NCBI GenBank assembly: GCA_022843945.1
Contig: JALHMR010000002.1
Coordinates: forward strand, 198,073-262,072
Source: Rhodospirillaceae bacterium
GTDB lineage: Bacteria; Pseudomonadota; Alphaproteobacteria; CACIAM-22H2
DNA length: 64,000 bases
Direction of reading: 5' to 3'
Program-made: the position numbers and the translations under genes
Notes under the pieces: model-generated
What the model was told of the DNA's origin: nothing
Databases searched by the model: none
The model's input: the letters and a program-made list of their open reading frames with translations, nothing else
Shown: piece after piece, positions 27,942-37,129 of the stretch
Layout: the number at the start of each line of letters is the position of its first letter
Numbering within the stretch: position 1 is the stretch's first letter

Positions 27942-28913
27942 TCAGGTGCTGTTGGGCAGCTTCTGGAACTGGCGCCGCAGACGATCCCAGAACGTCTCCG
28001 GCGCGCCGCGCTCGCAGCGCGTGATGTACTGCCGCACGTCGTCGCTCAGGCGGTAGATGCCGGACGAGCGGCGGGCCGACGAGCGAACGGCCATGGTCGT
28101 CGCGTCGACGATGGCCCGCAGGCTCTGGCTGACGAGGCCGTTGTAGAAGCCCTTGGCCGTCATGCCGGCGGCGGCGCGCATCAGGCTGAGCCAGGGCGTG
28201 CCGAACTTGTACTCAATGAACAGCGTGTTGCGGACCGCGTAGTAGTAGCGCCCGCGGCTCCACTGGATGCGGGCTTCCGGGTCGACGCGATGTCGGACGA
28301 TCAGCTCCGGTGCGTACTTGATGTAATAGCCGAGATTGAGGATGCGATAGCAGAGGTCCCGTTCTTCGCCGCCGAAGAACAGTGTGGCGTCGTAGCCGCC
28401 CGCAGCCTCGAAGGCGTGACGGCGGACCGCGTAGCCGGCACCGACGAAGCGGGTGGCGTGGAACTCCTCCGCCGAGCGCGGACGAAGAGCGGCCGGGTAG
28501 TCCCAGGACACGTCGTCGTCCTCGCCGGTGTAGTAGTTCAGGATGCGAAAGGCGACCGCGCCGAGCTCCGGCTCCCGGTCGAGCCGCTGGACGACACGTG
28601 TCAGCATGTGCTCGTCGGCGAAAACCGCGTCGTTGTCGATCGCCACGACGATCGGTGCATCGCCGATATGCGTGGCGATATTGCGGCCCATGGCGACACC
28701 GACGTTCCGGCCGAGCTCGCGGAGCACGACGTTGGCCTTGCCGCTGGCGAAGGCGCGCAGGCGCGCAACGTTCGCGGGCGTGCTGCCCTGGTCGACGATA
28801 TGTACATTCAGGGTGACGCCCCGCTGCGCCAGGGCGCTCTCGATGGCATCGATTGTCTCGTCGATCCGGTTCCAGGACAGGACGACGACATCAACCTTCG
28901 GCATTACGATCAT
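27942..28913 (-). CDS. Glycosyltransferase family 2
   Basis: A 323-residue GT2 protein. VDVVVLSWNRIDETIDAIESAL at the N-terminus, VHIVDQGSTPAN, and PIVVAIDNDAVFADEH with the DND metal-binding triplet. FFGGEERDLCYRILNLGY contains the acceptor/base region of rhamnosyl-type GT2 enzymes. I start at ATG 28913, where GAGGAAA is 5-6 bases upstream, rather than at 28943. It lies 7 bases after the next GT2 gene in the operon order and 7 before the previous one. Confidence 0.83.
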   Translation of the reverse strand: MIVMPKVDVVVLSWNRIDETIDAIESALAQRGVTLNVHIVDQGSTPANVARLRAFASGKANVVLRELGRNVGVAMGRNIATHIGDAPIVVAIDNDAVFADEHMLTRVVQRLDREPELGAVAFRILNYYTGEDDDVSWDYPAALRPRSAEEFHATRFVGAGYAVRRHAFEAAGGYDATLFFGGEERDLCYRILNLGYYIKYAPELIVRHRVDPEARIQWSRGRYYYAVRNTLFIEYKFGTPWLSLMRAAAGMTAKGFYNGLVSQSLRAIVDATTMAVRSSARRSSGIYRLSDDVRQYITRCERGAPETFWDRLRRQFQKLPNST

Positions 28914-28949
28914 GGAGTTTCCTCGGTTGAAAGGTCGAAACACGCCGCT

Positions 28950-30125
28950 CTATGAAGGCAAGTGGCTGCTGTTGTCACGGATCGAGGCCGCCGGCGTCCA
29001 GATCCGGAAGCGCTGGCCGCGCAAGGCGCGCCAGACGCCGACGCCGGTCGCCACGAATGACCACAAGGCGTCCACCACGACCGTCACGATCGGCAACCGC
29101 CAGTAACGGTCCACGAAGATGATGATGGTGGCGGTGAGCACGGCGCTGACCGCGATGGAAAGGCCCGCGGCCCGGGTTATGGCGGCCAGGCCGAAGACCG
29201 CGGCGAAGGCAAGAAACACGACGGTGAACCAGCGCAACAGTTTGTGGGAGACGTACTTGTAGGCGGTCAGCAGGCCGAGCCGGCGCAAGCGGGGCCAGAG
29301 CAGGCGATGCGAAACGAAGGCCTGGCACGAGATGCGAACCTTGCGGCGGAACTCTTCCGCGGCATTGGGCACGGAGCGCTCGAAGGCGCGTACGTCCGGC
29401 GCCCGGACGATGCGATAGCCCTCGCAGAGGACGCGAAGCGACAGGTACATGTCGTCGGCGACGCTTCGCGGGATGGGGCGGTACAGATGCCGGCGAACCG
29501 CGTAGAGCGAACCGTCGGCCCCCATCACAGAGCCCGTATCGCTCTCGAGCTGCTTGATCCATTCCTCCAGCCGCCAGTAGAGCGAGCCGGTGGTGGCCGT
29601 GGCTGTCTCTCCGACATTCACGTAGGTGAGATGGCCGCAGACGCAGCCGACATCGGGAGCCTGGAAGTAGCGGGCCATGTTGACCAGGGCGCCCGGCTCG
29701 ATATGAACGTTGGCATCGGTCAGGACGAGGATGTCGCCGGTCGCCAGGGCCGAAATCCGGTTGAGGCCGTAGGCCTTGCCACGACGCACGGGAGAGACGA
29801 CCAGGTCGATCTGCGAGGCGTAGGACTTGAGGATTTCCGTCGTTCCGTCGTCCGCGCCGTCGACATAGACCAGGATCTGGAGATGGCCGAGCCGTCGCCG
29901 CAGCTCGAGGCAGTTCTCGATCTTGGCCCGGATGACCGGGGCCTCGTTATAGGCGCAGACGCAGATGGAGAACGACACCGCAAGCGGCGGCGCAGCGCGC
30001 TTCACTAATGCGGGCCGCCACCAACGCATAAACGAAAGTGATAGGGGATACGTCCCGAAAGGGTGAAGGGCGATCAGTAGAGATATGCCGGCCGCGCCGA
30101 ACAGCAGGAAAGCGGCTGCGTCCAC
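28950..30125 (-). CDS. Membrane-bound glycosyltransferase family 2
   Basis: A 391-residue processive-type GT2 protein. One N-terminal membrane helix (LLFGAAGISLLIALHPFG), a catalytic domain with SICVCAYNEAPVIRAKIENC, VYVDGADDGT, TDANVHIEPGAL and ADDMYLSLRV, then two or three C-terminal helices (FTVVFLAFAAVFGLAAI; SAVLTATIIIFV). The start is GTG 30125, with GGAGG 5 bases upstream. First gene of a minus-strand operon of three glycosyltransferases, divergent from the chain-length/kinase gene. Whether it makes a polymer or adds a single sugar is not clear. Confidence 0.83.
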   Translation of the reverse strand: MDAAAFLLFGAAGISLLIALHPFGTYPLSLSFMRWWRPALVKRAAPPLAVSFSICVCAYNEAPVIRAKIENCLELRRRLGHLQILVYVDGADDGTTEILKSYASQIDLVVSPVRRGKAYGLNRISALATGDILVLTDANVHIEPGALVNMARYFQAPDVGCVCGHLTYVNVGETATATTGSLYWRLEEWIKQLESDTGSVMGADGSLYAVRRHLYRPIPRSVADDMYLSLRVLCEGYRIVRAPDVRAFERSVPNAAEEFRRKVRISCQAFVSHRLLWPRLRRLGLLTAYKYVSHKLLRWFTVVFLAFAAVFGLAAITRAAGLSIAVSAVLTATIIIFVDRYWRLPIVTVVVDALWSFVATGVGVWRALRGQRFRIWTPAASIRDNSSHLPS

Positions 30126-30390
30126 ATCAACCTCCAATGGGGATTGCTAGGACCAGAAAATGGTAACGCGGGGTGAATGCATCACGAAATCTTTCGGGGA
30201 TTGTCCTTGGCCGGATGGAACCGTGGCCGTGGCAATTTCGTGTGCAAACTGAGGCCACGAAAGATGGCGAAGTTCGTTGCTTTAAATGAGCTTGGGCAAT
30301 CTTATTTGATGCCAAGCGCCACAGAAGCGCATGCGTGATTTTGTTCCCTCCGGGGCAGCTTTGGCCTCCCAAACGATGGGCGAATGATTG

Positions 30391-32712
30391 ATGAGCTACT
30401 ATCAACCTGCGTCGTTTCCGGGGCGCCGCCGCTCCGGATCCGGTTCCCTCGAGCATCGGCCGTCTCGTAACGGCCTCTATGCTGAATCAGATCCCTCGAT
30501 GTCGGAGCAGCTGGCGCTGTACCCCTCGGGGCGCGGCGCGGAAGGTGTGGCCTATCCGTCCGAGCGCAGCCTGGGCCAGATCTTCTCGGTGCTCTGGCGC
30601 CGGAAGTATCTGATCCTCGCCACGGCGCTCTTTGTCGGGTTCGCCAGCTACCTGATCTCCCTCCAGCTCGTCCCGCGCTTCCTGGCGCAGGGCATACTGG
30701 CCATCGAGACGCGGCCGCTCTACATGCCGCAGCTCGGCAATGTGGTGCCGCCGATGCCGCCGGATGTGGCTGCGGCCCGGAGCGAGGCGCAGATCCTGAA
30801 ATCGCGCGAGCTCATCGAGACCGTTTCTCGGCGGCTCAAGCTCGACGAGGACCCGGAGCTCAACCCCTATATCCGGGAAGCGTCGTTCTTCGATGAGCTT
30901 CAGAGCTCCGTCAAGTCGGGCATCAATGGAGGGCTTCGCTTCCTGGGCCTGGCGCCGGCGCCGATGGAAAGCGACATCGCCAAGGACGATCTCGTCTGGG
31001 CAGCGGTCGTCGACAATGTGACCCGCAACCTGGCGGTTCGTACCGACGGTCGGAGCTACGTGATCTACGTCGAGTTCGAGAGCGAAAGCCCGCAGGTCGG
31101 CGCGGCGGTGGTGAACACCCTGATGGAGATGTTCATTACCCGCCAGGTCGAAACCGCCTCCAAATCCATGGTCGATGCGAATGTATGGGTGAAGGAGCGG
31201 GCGGCAGAACTACGGCGCAGCGTCGATGAAGCCGACCAGCAGGTGCAGGCCTATCGCAGCCGATATGCCCTGATCGATACCCGCATGGGCAGCGTCAGCT
31301 CGCAGCAGTTGAGCGAGATCAACGGCGCTCTCACCATGGCGCGCACCGAGCGTGCCCAGGCTGAGGCCCGTTACGGGCGGGCCCGGGACGAGGCCAGCGG
31401 TCGCAGCGGCACTCCGGATGCGGCCAGCGAGGTCCTCGCCTCGCCGCTGATCCAGAAGCTGCGTGAGCGTGAAGCCGAGCTGATCTCGCGCGAAGCGGAG
31501 ATGTCGATGCGGCTCGGCGAAAGCCATCCGCACCGCCGGGCGGCGCGTCACGAGATCACCAATCTGCAGGCGCACATCGACAAGGAGATCAACAAAATCC
31601 TGCGTTCGTTGCAGAGTCAGGTGGTCGTGGCACAGTCGCGCGAGCAGACCCTCGAGCGCCAGTTGCGGGACAACACCGGCCGGGCCGTGAAGGTGGCCGA
31701 GACCGAGGTTGAGCTGCGGCAGCTGGAGAAGGAAGCCGAGACCAAGCGGAACGTCTACCAGTCGTTCCTGGCCACGGCGCAGCAGACCGCCGAGCCGTCG
31801 CGGATCAACCAGTCGAACGCGCGGATCGCCTCCACCGCCGTGCCGCCGACGGTGCCGTTCAGCCCGCGCAAGAAGTGGTTCCTGGTCTCCGGCCTGTTCA
31901 TCGGCCTGCTTCTGGCAGCCGGTGTGGTCCTGCTGATGGCGGAACTGGATCGCGGCTTCGAGACGATTGCCGAACTCGAGGACGCAACCGGTCTGCCGGT
32001 GCTGGGCGCGGTGCCGATGCTGAAGCGGGTCAAGAAGGGCTCGGCCCTGACCCGCGAGGTGGTGCAGCGTCCCAACTCGGCGGTGTCGGAGACCATCCGT
32101 GGCCTCCGGGTTGCCCTGCGCTCACGCTCGAAGAAGGGCGCCTCGCAGGTGCTGCTGGTGACGTCGTCCGAGCCCGGCGAGGGCAAGACCTCGCTGGTCA
32201 GCTCGCTCGGCTTCCTGTCGGCGCGTGACGGCATGCGCGTCCTGATCGTGGACTCCGACCTGCGGCGGCCGCGCATCCACCGGCTGTTCCGTGGTGCTCC
32301 GGCGGCCGGCGGCCTCCAGGACGTGCTGCGTGGCACGCAGGCCTGGATCCAGGCCGTGCGCACCGACGAGGAGTCGGGTGCGGACTACCTGACCGCCTAT
32401 GACCGCACGGACAGCCCGGTGGCGCTGCTCAGCTCCGGCCACTGGCACGAGTTCCTGCGGCAGGCGCGGCGGATCTACGACCTGGTCATCCTGGACTCGC
32501 CGCCGATCATGCAGGTCTCGGATGCGCTGACCCTCGCCGATTACGCGGATACCGTAATCTTCGTGGTCGGCTACAAGACGACCCGTCGCCAGACGGTCCA
32601 GGAGGCCCTGCGGCGCTTCGCTGCCACCGGTCGCCCGGTTCTGGGTGCGGTGCTATCGAAGGTGGCCGGCAAGGTTCCCGTGCTGCAGTACTACAGCGGT
32701 TACGCAACCTGA
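30391..32712 (+). CDS. Polysaccharide co-polymerase with bacterial tyrosine kinase domain (Wzz/BY-kinase)
   Basis: A 773-residue inner-membrane protein. The Wzz domain covers about residues 50-520 between helices YLILATALFVGFASYLI and FLVSGLFIGLLLAAGVVLL, with long coiled coils between. The cytoplasmic kinase part has Walker A SEPGEGKTS (about 594), Walker A' VLIVDSDLRRPR (about 619) and Walker B DLVILDSPP (about 696). The C-terminus has only a small Tyr set (QYYSGY). This ExoP/Wzc-type fusion controls chain length and export. A strong terminator follows. Confidence 0.92.
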   Translation: MSYYQPASFPGRRRSGSGSLEHRPSRNGLYAESDPSMSEQLALYPSGRGAEGVAYPSERSLGQIFSVLWRRKYLILATALFVGFASYLISLQLVPRFLAQGILAIETRPLYMPQLGNVVPPMPPDVAAARSEAQILKSRELIETVSRRLKLDEDPELNPYIREASFFDELQSSVKSGINGGLRFLGLAPAPMESDIAKDDLVWAAVVDNVTRNLAVRTDGRSYVIYVEFESESPQVGAAVVNTLMEMFITRQVETASKSMVDANVWVKERAAELRRSVDEADQQVQAYRSRYALIDTRMGSVSSQQLSEINGALTMARTERAQAEARYGRARDEASGRSGTPDAASEVLASPLIQKLREREAELISREAEMSMRLGESHPHRRAARHEITNLQAHIDKEINKILRSLQSQVVVAQSREQTLERQLRDNTGRAVKVAETEVELRQLEKEAETKRNVYQSFLATAQQTAEPSRINQSNARIASTAVPPTVPFSPRKKWFLVSGLFIGLLLAAGVVLLMAELDRGFETIAELEDATGLPVLGAVPMLKRVKKGSALTREVVQRPNSAVSETIRGLRVALRSRSKKGASQVLLVTSSEPGEGKTSLVSSLGFLSARDGMRVLIVDSDLRRPRIHRLFRGAPAAGGLQDVLRGTQAWIQAVRTDEESGADYLTAYDRTDSPVALLSSGHWHEFLRQARRIYDLVILDSPPIMQVSDALTLADYADTVIFVVGYKTTRRQTVQEALRRFAATGRPVLGAVLSKVAGKVPVLQYYSGYAT

Positions 32713-32756
32713 AGACTTGAGCCTGCCGGCCTGTTCAGGGCCGGCTCGACAAAGCG

Positions 32757-32788
32757 ACGGCGAGCCTAACGGCTCGCCGTTTGCTTTT
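32757..32788 (+). terminator. Rho-independent terminator after the Wzz/BY-kinase gene
   Basis: A perfect 10-base-pair stem (arms 32757-32766 and 32771-32780, loop TAAC) is followed by a T-rich tract (TTGCTTTT), 45 bases after the stop codon. A second GC hairpin just before it (GCCGGC...GCCGGC) may assist. Confidence 0.82.
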
Positions 32789-32992
32789 GGGAAGTGCGGC
32801 GGGAATTCTCGCTGATGCCCTGTCGCGACCGTGACCGTCTGGCGACGGCTCAGCGACCGCGGCAACCCGACATCCTCCTCTAAAGTATTTTTGATCGCTG
32901 CCGCCAAGCTGCGGCGGTTGGCATTCAAGCGGCGCAGTGCCGCTGCGCTGCATGGTGGGAGCAGTTCGCTCCGCAGTGCGTTTTAAACGCGC

Positions 32993-33157
32993 CTAGAAGA
33001 ACAAGCCGACGACGAAACCGAAAATCATCGAAACCAGAGCGACGAGTCCGAATGCAACAACCGTGGCCGGGCGCTCAGGCGCGTCCATCGTGTGTTCACG
33101 GCTCAGCTCCGACAGTGACTCTGGCCGTGGCAACGGTATGCGTTTCGGTTCTGACAT
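32993..33157 (-). CDS. 54-residue single-pass membrane peptide, unknown function
   Basis: A short frame from ATG 33157 to TAG 32993. The protein has a Pro/Arg/Glu-rich start (MSEPKRIPLPRPESLSELSR) and then one strong membrane segment at the C-terminus (VVAFGLVALVSMIFGFVVG). AGAGG stands 7 bases before the ATG. It lies alone on the minus strand in the 694-base gap between the chain-length gene and the exoY-like gene. The split between charged head and membrane tail is what a real small protein shows, not a chance frame. No family recognised. Confidence 0.6.
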   Translation of the reverse strand: MSEPKRIPLPRPESLSELSREHTMDAPERPATVVAFGLVALVSMIFGFVVGLFF

Positions 33158-33406
33158 TTATGACCTCTGCTGCTCACAAAGCTGCGTTATGACGCTGATT
33201 TACCGTGATGTTTTCGAGGAGCGGAGCCAACAAATTATCATAATAGGCACACGCGCCAAGCGGCTTTGAATCGATTTAACTAGGGGTACCAAAACACGGC
33301 CTTGCGCGCCCTAGCGTAACGCTGGCCGGATAGAGGGAGGATCGCAGAACGCTCCGGAGCGGAGGCGGAGCGGTTTGACTGGGAGCCGAACGGAGGACGA
33401 GGACGT

Positions 33407-34147
33407 ATGTTGGAAGTTTATAGCCGGGATGCGGGTTCGCTGCAAAACCGCGACAGCTTGGTCGGTTTTGCCCGGCGGCGCGTCGATGCGCGGCCCACTC
33501 AAAACACGGCGTCTCTTCGCCTCGCGCATGCCGGCCCGGCCGGCTCGTTCGTGAAACGGACGGTCGATATCCTGGGCGCGGCGGCGATGCTGCTGGCGCT
33601 GGCGCCGGTGATGCTCATCCTCGCGCTGCTCGTCCGCCTGGACGGCGGCCCGGCCCTGTTCCGCCACAGCCGTATCGGCGCCGGCGGCCGCACCTTCGGC
33701 TGCCTGAAGTTCCGCAGCATGTGCCTGGACGCGGACAAGCGGCTGCAGGAGCTGCTGGAACGTGATCCGGCGGCGCGCGCCGAATGGGAGCGGGACTACA
33801 AGCTGCGCAACGACCCGCGCATCACGTCGGTCGGCCGCTTCCTGCGCCAGACCAGCCTCGACGAGCTGCCGCAGCTGTTCAACGTCCTGGCCGGCACCAT
33901 GAGCCTGGTGGGCCCCCGGCCGATCGTGCGCGGCGAACTGCCGCGCTACGGCACGGCGATCCAGGAGTATCTGCGCTGCCGGCCCGGCATCACCGGCCTG
34001 TGGCAGACCAGCGGCCGCAACGACGTCGACTACGCCAAGCGCGTGGACCTCGACTGCCGCTATGCCCGCACCTGGAGCCTGAAGCAGGACATCGTCATCC
34101 TGTTCCGCACCGTGGGCGTGGTGCTGAAGCAGTCCGGCGCCTACTGA
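33407..34147 (+). CDS. ExoY-type initiating sugar-1-phosphate transferase
   Basis: A 246-residue bacterial sugar transferase. After a 45-residue lead it has one membrane segment ([24 protein letters not shown]), then [42 protein letters not shown] and [15 protein letters not shown]. It transfers a sugar phosphate (often galactose or glucose) to undecaprenyl phosphate and starts the repeat unit. It lacks the large N-terminal membrane domain of WbaP, so the ExoY class is meant. GGAGGACGAGGAC precedes the ATG. Confidence 0.92.
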   Translation: MLEVYSRDAGSLQNRDSLVGFARRRVDARPTQNTASLRLAHAGPAGSFVKRTVDILGAAAMLLALAPVMLILALLVRLDGGPALFRHSRIGAGGRTFGCLKFRSMCLDADKRLQELLERDPAARAEWERDYKLRNDPRITSVGRFLRQTSLDELPQLFNVLAGTMSLVGPRPIVRGELPRYGTAIQEYLRCRPGITGLWQTSGRNDVDYAKRVDLDCRYARTWSLKQDIVILFRTVGVVLKQSGAY

Positions 34148-34167
34148 GCGAAGGCTTTCCCGCCAGT

Positions 34168-34211
34168 CCGGCCGCTTCCGCCACCAAGCGTCGAAGCGGC
34201 CGGCCCTTTTT
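34168..34211 (+). terminator. Terminator after the exoY-like gene
   Basis: A perfect 10-base-pair stem CCGGCCGCTT/AAGCGGCCGG (34168-34177 and 34194-34203) with a 16-base loop is followed by CCCTTTTT. It lies 22 bases before the next start codon, so it may partly separate the glycosyltransferase gene from exoY. Confidence 0.6.
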
Positions 34212-34232
34212 CCCGACCCAAGTTGGCTGCCC

Positions 34233-35435
34233 ATGAAAATCGCCGTCATCGATCCCTCACTGTTCACCTGGCCGTACGACCGGGCGCTGGTCGGGGGCCT
34301 GCGTAACCTCGGCCACGACGCCGTGCTGTTCGGCAAGGCGCTGTCCCGGTCCGATGCCCGGTTGCGGGATCCCGTGCTGCGCCCGATCTTCTATACCTCG
34401 CTGGCCGACACCGGCTCCTGGCCGCGCCCGCTGCTCCGCGCGGCGAAGGGCTTCAGCCATGTCGCCTCGCTCGAGCGCCTGCGCCGGGAGCTCACCCTGT
34501 GGGCGCCGGATGTCATCCATTTCCAGTGGCTGCCGCTGCCCGTGGTCGACCGCCTCTTCCTGCCGATGCTGCGGCGCATCGCGCCGACCGTGCTGACGGT
34601 CCACGACACCATGCCGTTCAACGGCTCGCCGGTTTCGGCCCTGCAGGCCTTCGGCACCGTCGACGCTTTCCGCCAGTTCGATCACTTGATCGTGCATACC
34701 GACCAGGGGCGCCAGCGCATCGCGCCGCACGCTGGCAGCGGCCTCAGCCGCGTTCCGCACGGGCTTTTGCACGACGAGGCGGTGGCCGAGGCGAAAGCGC
34801 CGACGGCCGGCGGCGGGAAGGGGCCCGTGACCCTGCTCATGTTCGGGCAGATCAAGCCCTACAAGGGCATCGACGTGCTGTTGCGCGCCCTGGCGGCCCT
34901 CGATCCCGAGACCCGTTCCCGCTGCCGCGTCTGCATCGCCGGAAAGCCCTACATGGACACCGCGCCCCTGGTGGAGTTGCGCCGCGCGCTCGGCCTCGAG
35001 GACGTCGTTTCCTTCCGCTTCGAGTTCGTCCCCGATGCGGAACTCACTGCGCTTTTCGAGCAATCGGCCGGGGTGTTGTTCCCCTACCGCGAGATCGAGG
35101 CCAGCGGCGCGCTGATGGCGGCCCTGGCCCATGCCAAGCCGGTCATCGCCTCGAAGCTCGGCACCTTTGCCGAACTGCTCGAGGACCAGCGCCACGGGCT
35201 GCTGGTGCCGCCCGATGATGTCGCAGCCCTGACGCAGGCCATCACGCGTTTCGTTCGCGAAGATGGGTTGCGGTGGCGGCTGACCGAGGAAATCGTGCAG
35301 CTGAAAGCCTCCATTCCGTCCTGGGACGCGATCGCCGCCCAGACCGTCGCCGTCTACGACCAGGCGGCCCGGCGCTGGGGCCGGACGGGCGAGAACACCG
35401 TTGCCCTGCAGTCGCGCCCCGGCCGCGGCACCTGA
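34233..35435 (+). CDS. Glycosyltransferase family 4 (GT-B fold)
   Basis: A 400-residue protein. KIAVIDPSLFTWPYD starts the N-terminal Rossmann domain. LLMFGQIKPYKGIDVLLRAL is the start of the GT1/GT4 donor domain, and EIEASGALMAALAHAKPVIAS the nucleotide-sugar E-x7-E motif (Glu residues in EIEASG...). It adds a sugar to the growing lipid-linked oligosaccharide at the cytoplasmic face. The first base of the ATG lies 22 bases after a terminator-like hairpin. Substrates unknown. Confidence 0.88.
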   Translation: MKIAVIDPSLFTWPYDRALVGGLRNLGHDAVLFGKALSRSDARLRDPVLRPIFYTSLADTGSWPRPLLRAAKGFSHVASLERLRRELTLWAPDVIHFQWLPLPVVDRLFLPMLRRIAPTVLTVHDTMPFNGSPVSALQAFGTVDAFRQFDHLIVHTDQGRQRIAPHAGSGLSRVPHGLLHDEAVAEAKAPTAGGGKGPVTLLMFGQIKPYKGIDVLLRALAALDPETRSRCRVCIAGKPYMDTAPLVELRRALGLEDVVSFRFEFVPDAELTALFEQSAGVLFPYREIEASGALMAALAHAKPVIASKLGTFAELLEDQRHGLLVPPDDVAALTQAITRFVREDGLRWRLTEEIVQLKASIPSWDAIAAQTVAVYDQAARRWGRTGENTVALQSRPGRGT

Positions 35436-35671
35436 GGACCGGCCTCCGACGATCCCGGCCGACCGGTGGCCGTAGCGGCCCGATACCGCCCTGACGGGGC
35501 CCCGATCCTGCGTCCTTGCCCGCATCCATCCGCCTTTGACCGCCCCTGGCAGGGACAGCCAGAAGGCCGCTGCCTCGTGTCGCTGCGCCTGACTGATCCG
35601 CCGCGGGCTGTCCTCCGAGGGGCGTTCAACGAGGGGCGTGCGGGCAAGCCCGCCGGGCGCTCAGGGCGTGC

Positions 35672-37030
35672 TCAGGCTTCTCTGGGAGCGGGCCGGTGGG
35701 GCTCCGGCTCGTCGTCGATGGTCGCCGGCTCCGGCCAGCGCACCGTACGCCGGCGGACCGGTATCGCGGCGCGCGCCGGATCGCTGTGCCAGGCCATCAG
35801 GGCGATGAAGGCCGCGTGCATCGTGCCGTTGAGCAGGTAGCCACCCAGGAACAGGTAGAGGTACAGGATCGCCACGCAGAGCACCTTGTCCCGCGTGCCA
35901 TGGGTGAGGGCGGTCGTCACGTAGACCAGGAGGCCGAGGAAGGCGAGGAAGCCGTACTCGAAGAGCAGCTTGATCCAGGTCGGATCATGGGCGAGGTAGC
36001 CGCCGACGCGCGAAGCCTTGACGAAGTCGTCGATGGCGCCCGGACCGAAGCCGAAGAAGAAGCCGCGGGCCGAGTCGAGCAGGAAGTCGCGGATCAGGTA
36101 GATCGGCGAGATGAAGCGGGCGAAGCCGCTGGACTCCGGCTCGCCGAATTCGCCGAGGCGGTCGGTGACCTTGGCGAGGTTCATCGATTCGCCGGCGATG
36201 ATCAGAAAGGCGGCGACGATGAAGCCCCAGACCAGCAGCTGGATGTTGCCGCGGCGGTAGAGGATCCAGGGCAGGAAGAGCACGACCATCGACAGGCCGG
36301 TGCCGGAATAGGAGACGACCAGGGCTGCGCAGTAGATCACCAGGCGCCACAGGCTCTGCCGGCGGGTGAGCTCGATGATGATGGACAGGCCCAGGAACTG
36401 GGAGAAGAACGACGGCTCCAGGAAGAACACGCCGTTGCTCTTCATGATCTCCGATTCGTAGGCCAGCGGGATGATGACGTTGAAGGTCTCTCGGTACAGG
36501 TACTCCTCGGGCACGTACGTGTCGATCGGGAACATCATCTCCGCGCCGACCACGAACTGCGAGGCGAACTGCAGGATGCCGGCGACCGCCGCCACGATCA
36601 TCAGGTTCTGATAGGAATGCAGCGTGTGCTCGAACATGCCGTCGCGGTGGCGAAGCTTGAAGGCGTAGAGCACATAGATCGCGAAGAGGTAGATGAACGA
36701 CATCAGCGATGCCTTCTCGTCGGCGATCGCCAGCGAGATGGTCATCAGCGCCATGACGCCGCAGAAGAACATCGTCAGCGCCGGGCTTACCAGAAGGCGG
36801 CCGCGGAGCAGCATGTAGCCGAAGACGAAATAGGTCAGGATGAACGAGAGGGCGATCTGGCTCGTGCCGCCGATCGGCAGGGCAAAGCGCTGCAGATAGA
36901 TACAGACGAAGAGGATCGTGGTGACGCCAAAGGCCGAGACCTTGTCCACGGCGGGCAGGAAAGCGGCGGGGTGCATAGGCTGCGGCATGTGGCCCCGGCG
37001 GTGCGGAGCGGCATAGGCCCGTCGCAACAT
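35672..37030 (-). CDS. O-antigen ligase/Wzy-like polysaccharide polymerase
   Basis: A 452-residue polytopic membrane protein with about eleven hydrophobic segments (for example ALSFILTYFVFGYMLL, LWRLVIYCAALVVSYSGTGLSM). A large loop around residues 290-345 contains GPGAIDDFVK. The SGTGL segment and the late loop are features of Wzy/WaaL proteins. In this setting it should polymerise repeat units in the periplasm. AGAGG 6 bases before ATG 37030 supports that start. It is separated from the export lipoprotein gene by a terminator-like hairpin. Confidence 0.75.
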   Translation of the reverse strand: MLRRAYAAPHRRGHMPQPMHPAAFLPAVDKVSAFGVTTILFVCIYLQRFALPIGGTSQIALSFILTYFVFGYMLLRGRLLVSPALTMFFCGVMALMTISLAIADEKASLMSFIYLFAIYVLYAFKLRHRDGMFEHTLHSYQNLMIVAAVAGILQFASQFVVGAEMMFPIDTYVPEEYLYRETFNVIIPLAYESEIMKSNGVFFLEPSFFSQFLGLSIIIELTRRQSLWRLVIYCAALVVSYSGTGLSMVVLFLPWILYRRGNIQLLVWGFIVAAFLIIAGESMNLAKVTDRLGEFGEPESSGFARFISPIYLIRDFLLDSARGFFFGFGPGAIDDFVKASRVGGYLAHDPTWIKLLFEYGFLAFLGLLVYVTTALTHGTRDKVLCVAILYLYLFLGGYLLNGTMHAAFIALMAWHSDPARAAIPVRRRTVRWPEPATIDDEPEPHRPAPREA

Positions 37031-37060
37031 GGCGACCTCTCGGCTGATGGGTGTTGGACT

Positions 37061-37108
37061 AAAAAGGGCGGCTGTCCGCGCCCTGGCTAAGGAGCCGGGG
37101 CGCGGACA
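37061..37108 (-). terminator. Terminator-like hairpin between export lipoprotein and polymerase genes
   Basis: An 11-base-pair stem (arms 37073-37083 and 37098-37108) is followed on the minus strand, after seven bases, by TTTTT (37061-37065). It lies 21 bases after the stop of the minus-strand export gene. It may reduce read-through into the polymerase gene. Confidence 0.5.
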
Positions 37109-37129
37109 ACGGCTGGAACGAGGCTAGGC

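Noticed and set aside
30222-30246. A second sigma-54 element before the Wzz/BY-kinase gene
   Set aside because: GTGGCAATTTCGTGTGC has the GG but places GC at the wrong distance (11 instead of 10) and lacks the CACG block.
30127-30456. A minus-strand frame in the gap before the Wzz/BY-kinase gene
   Set aside because: It overlaps the start of the kinase gene and carries no recognisable protein feature; the gap is better explained as divergent promoters.
35466-35840. A plus-strand frame between the GT4 and polymerase genes
   Set aside because: It overlaps the 3' end of the polymerase gene in antisense, has no ribosome site and no protein-like pattern.
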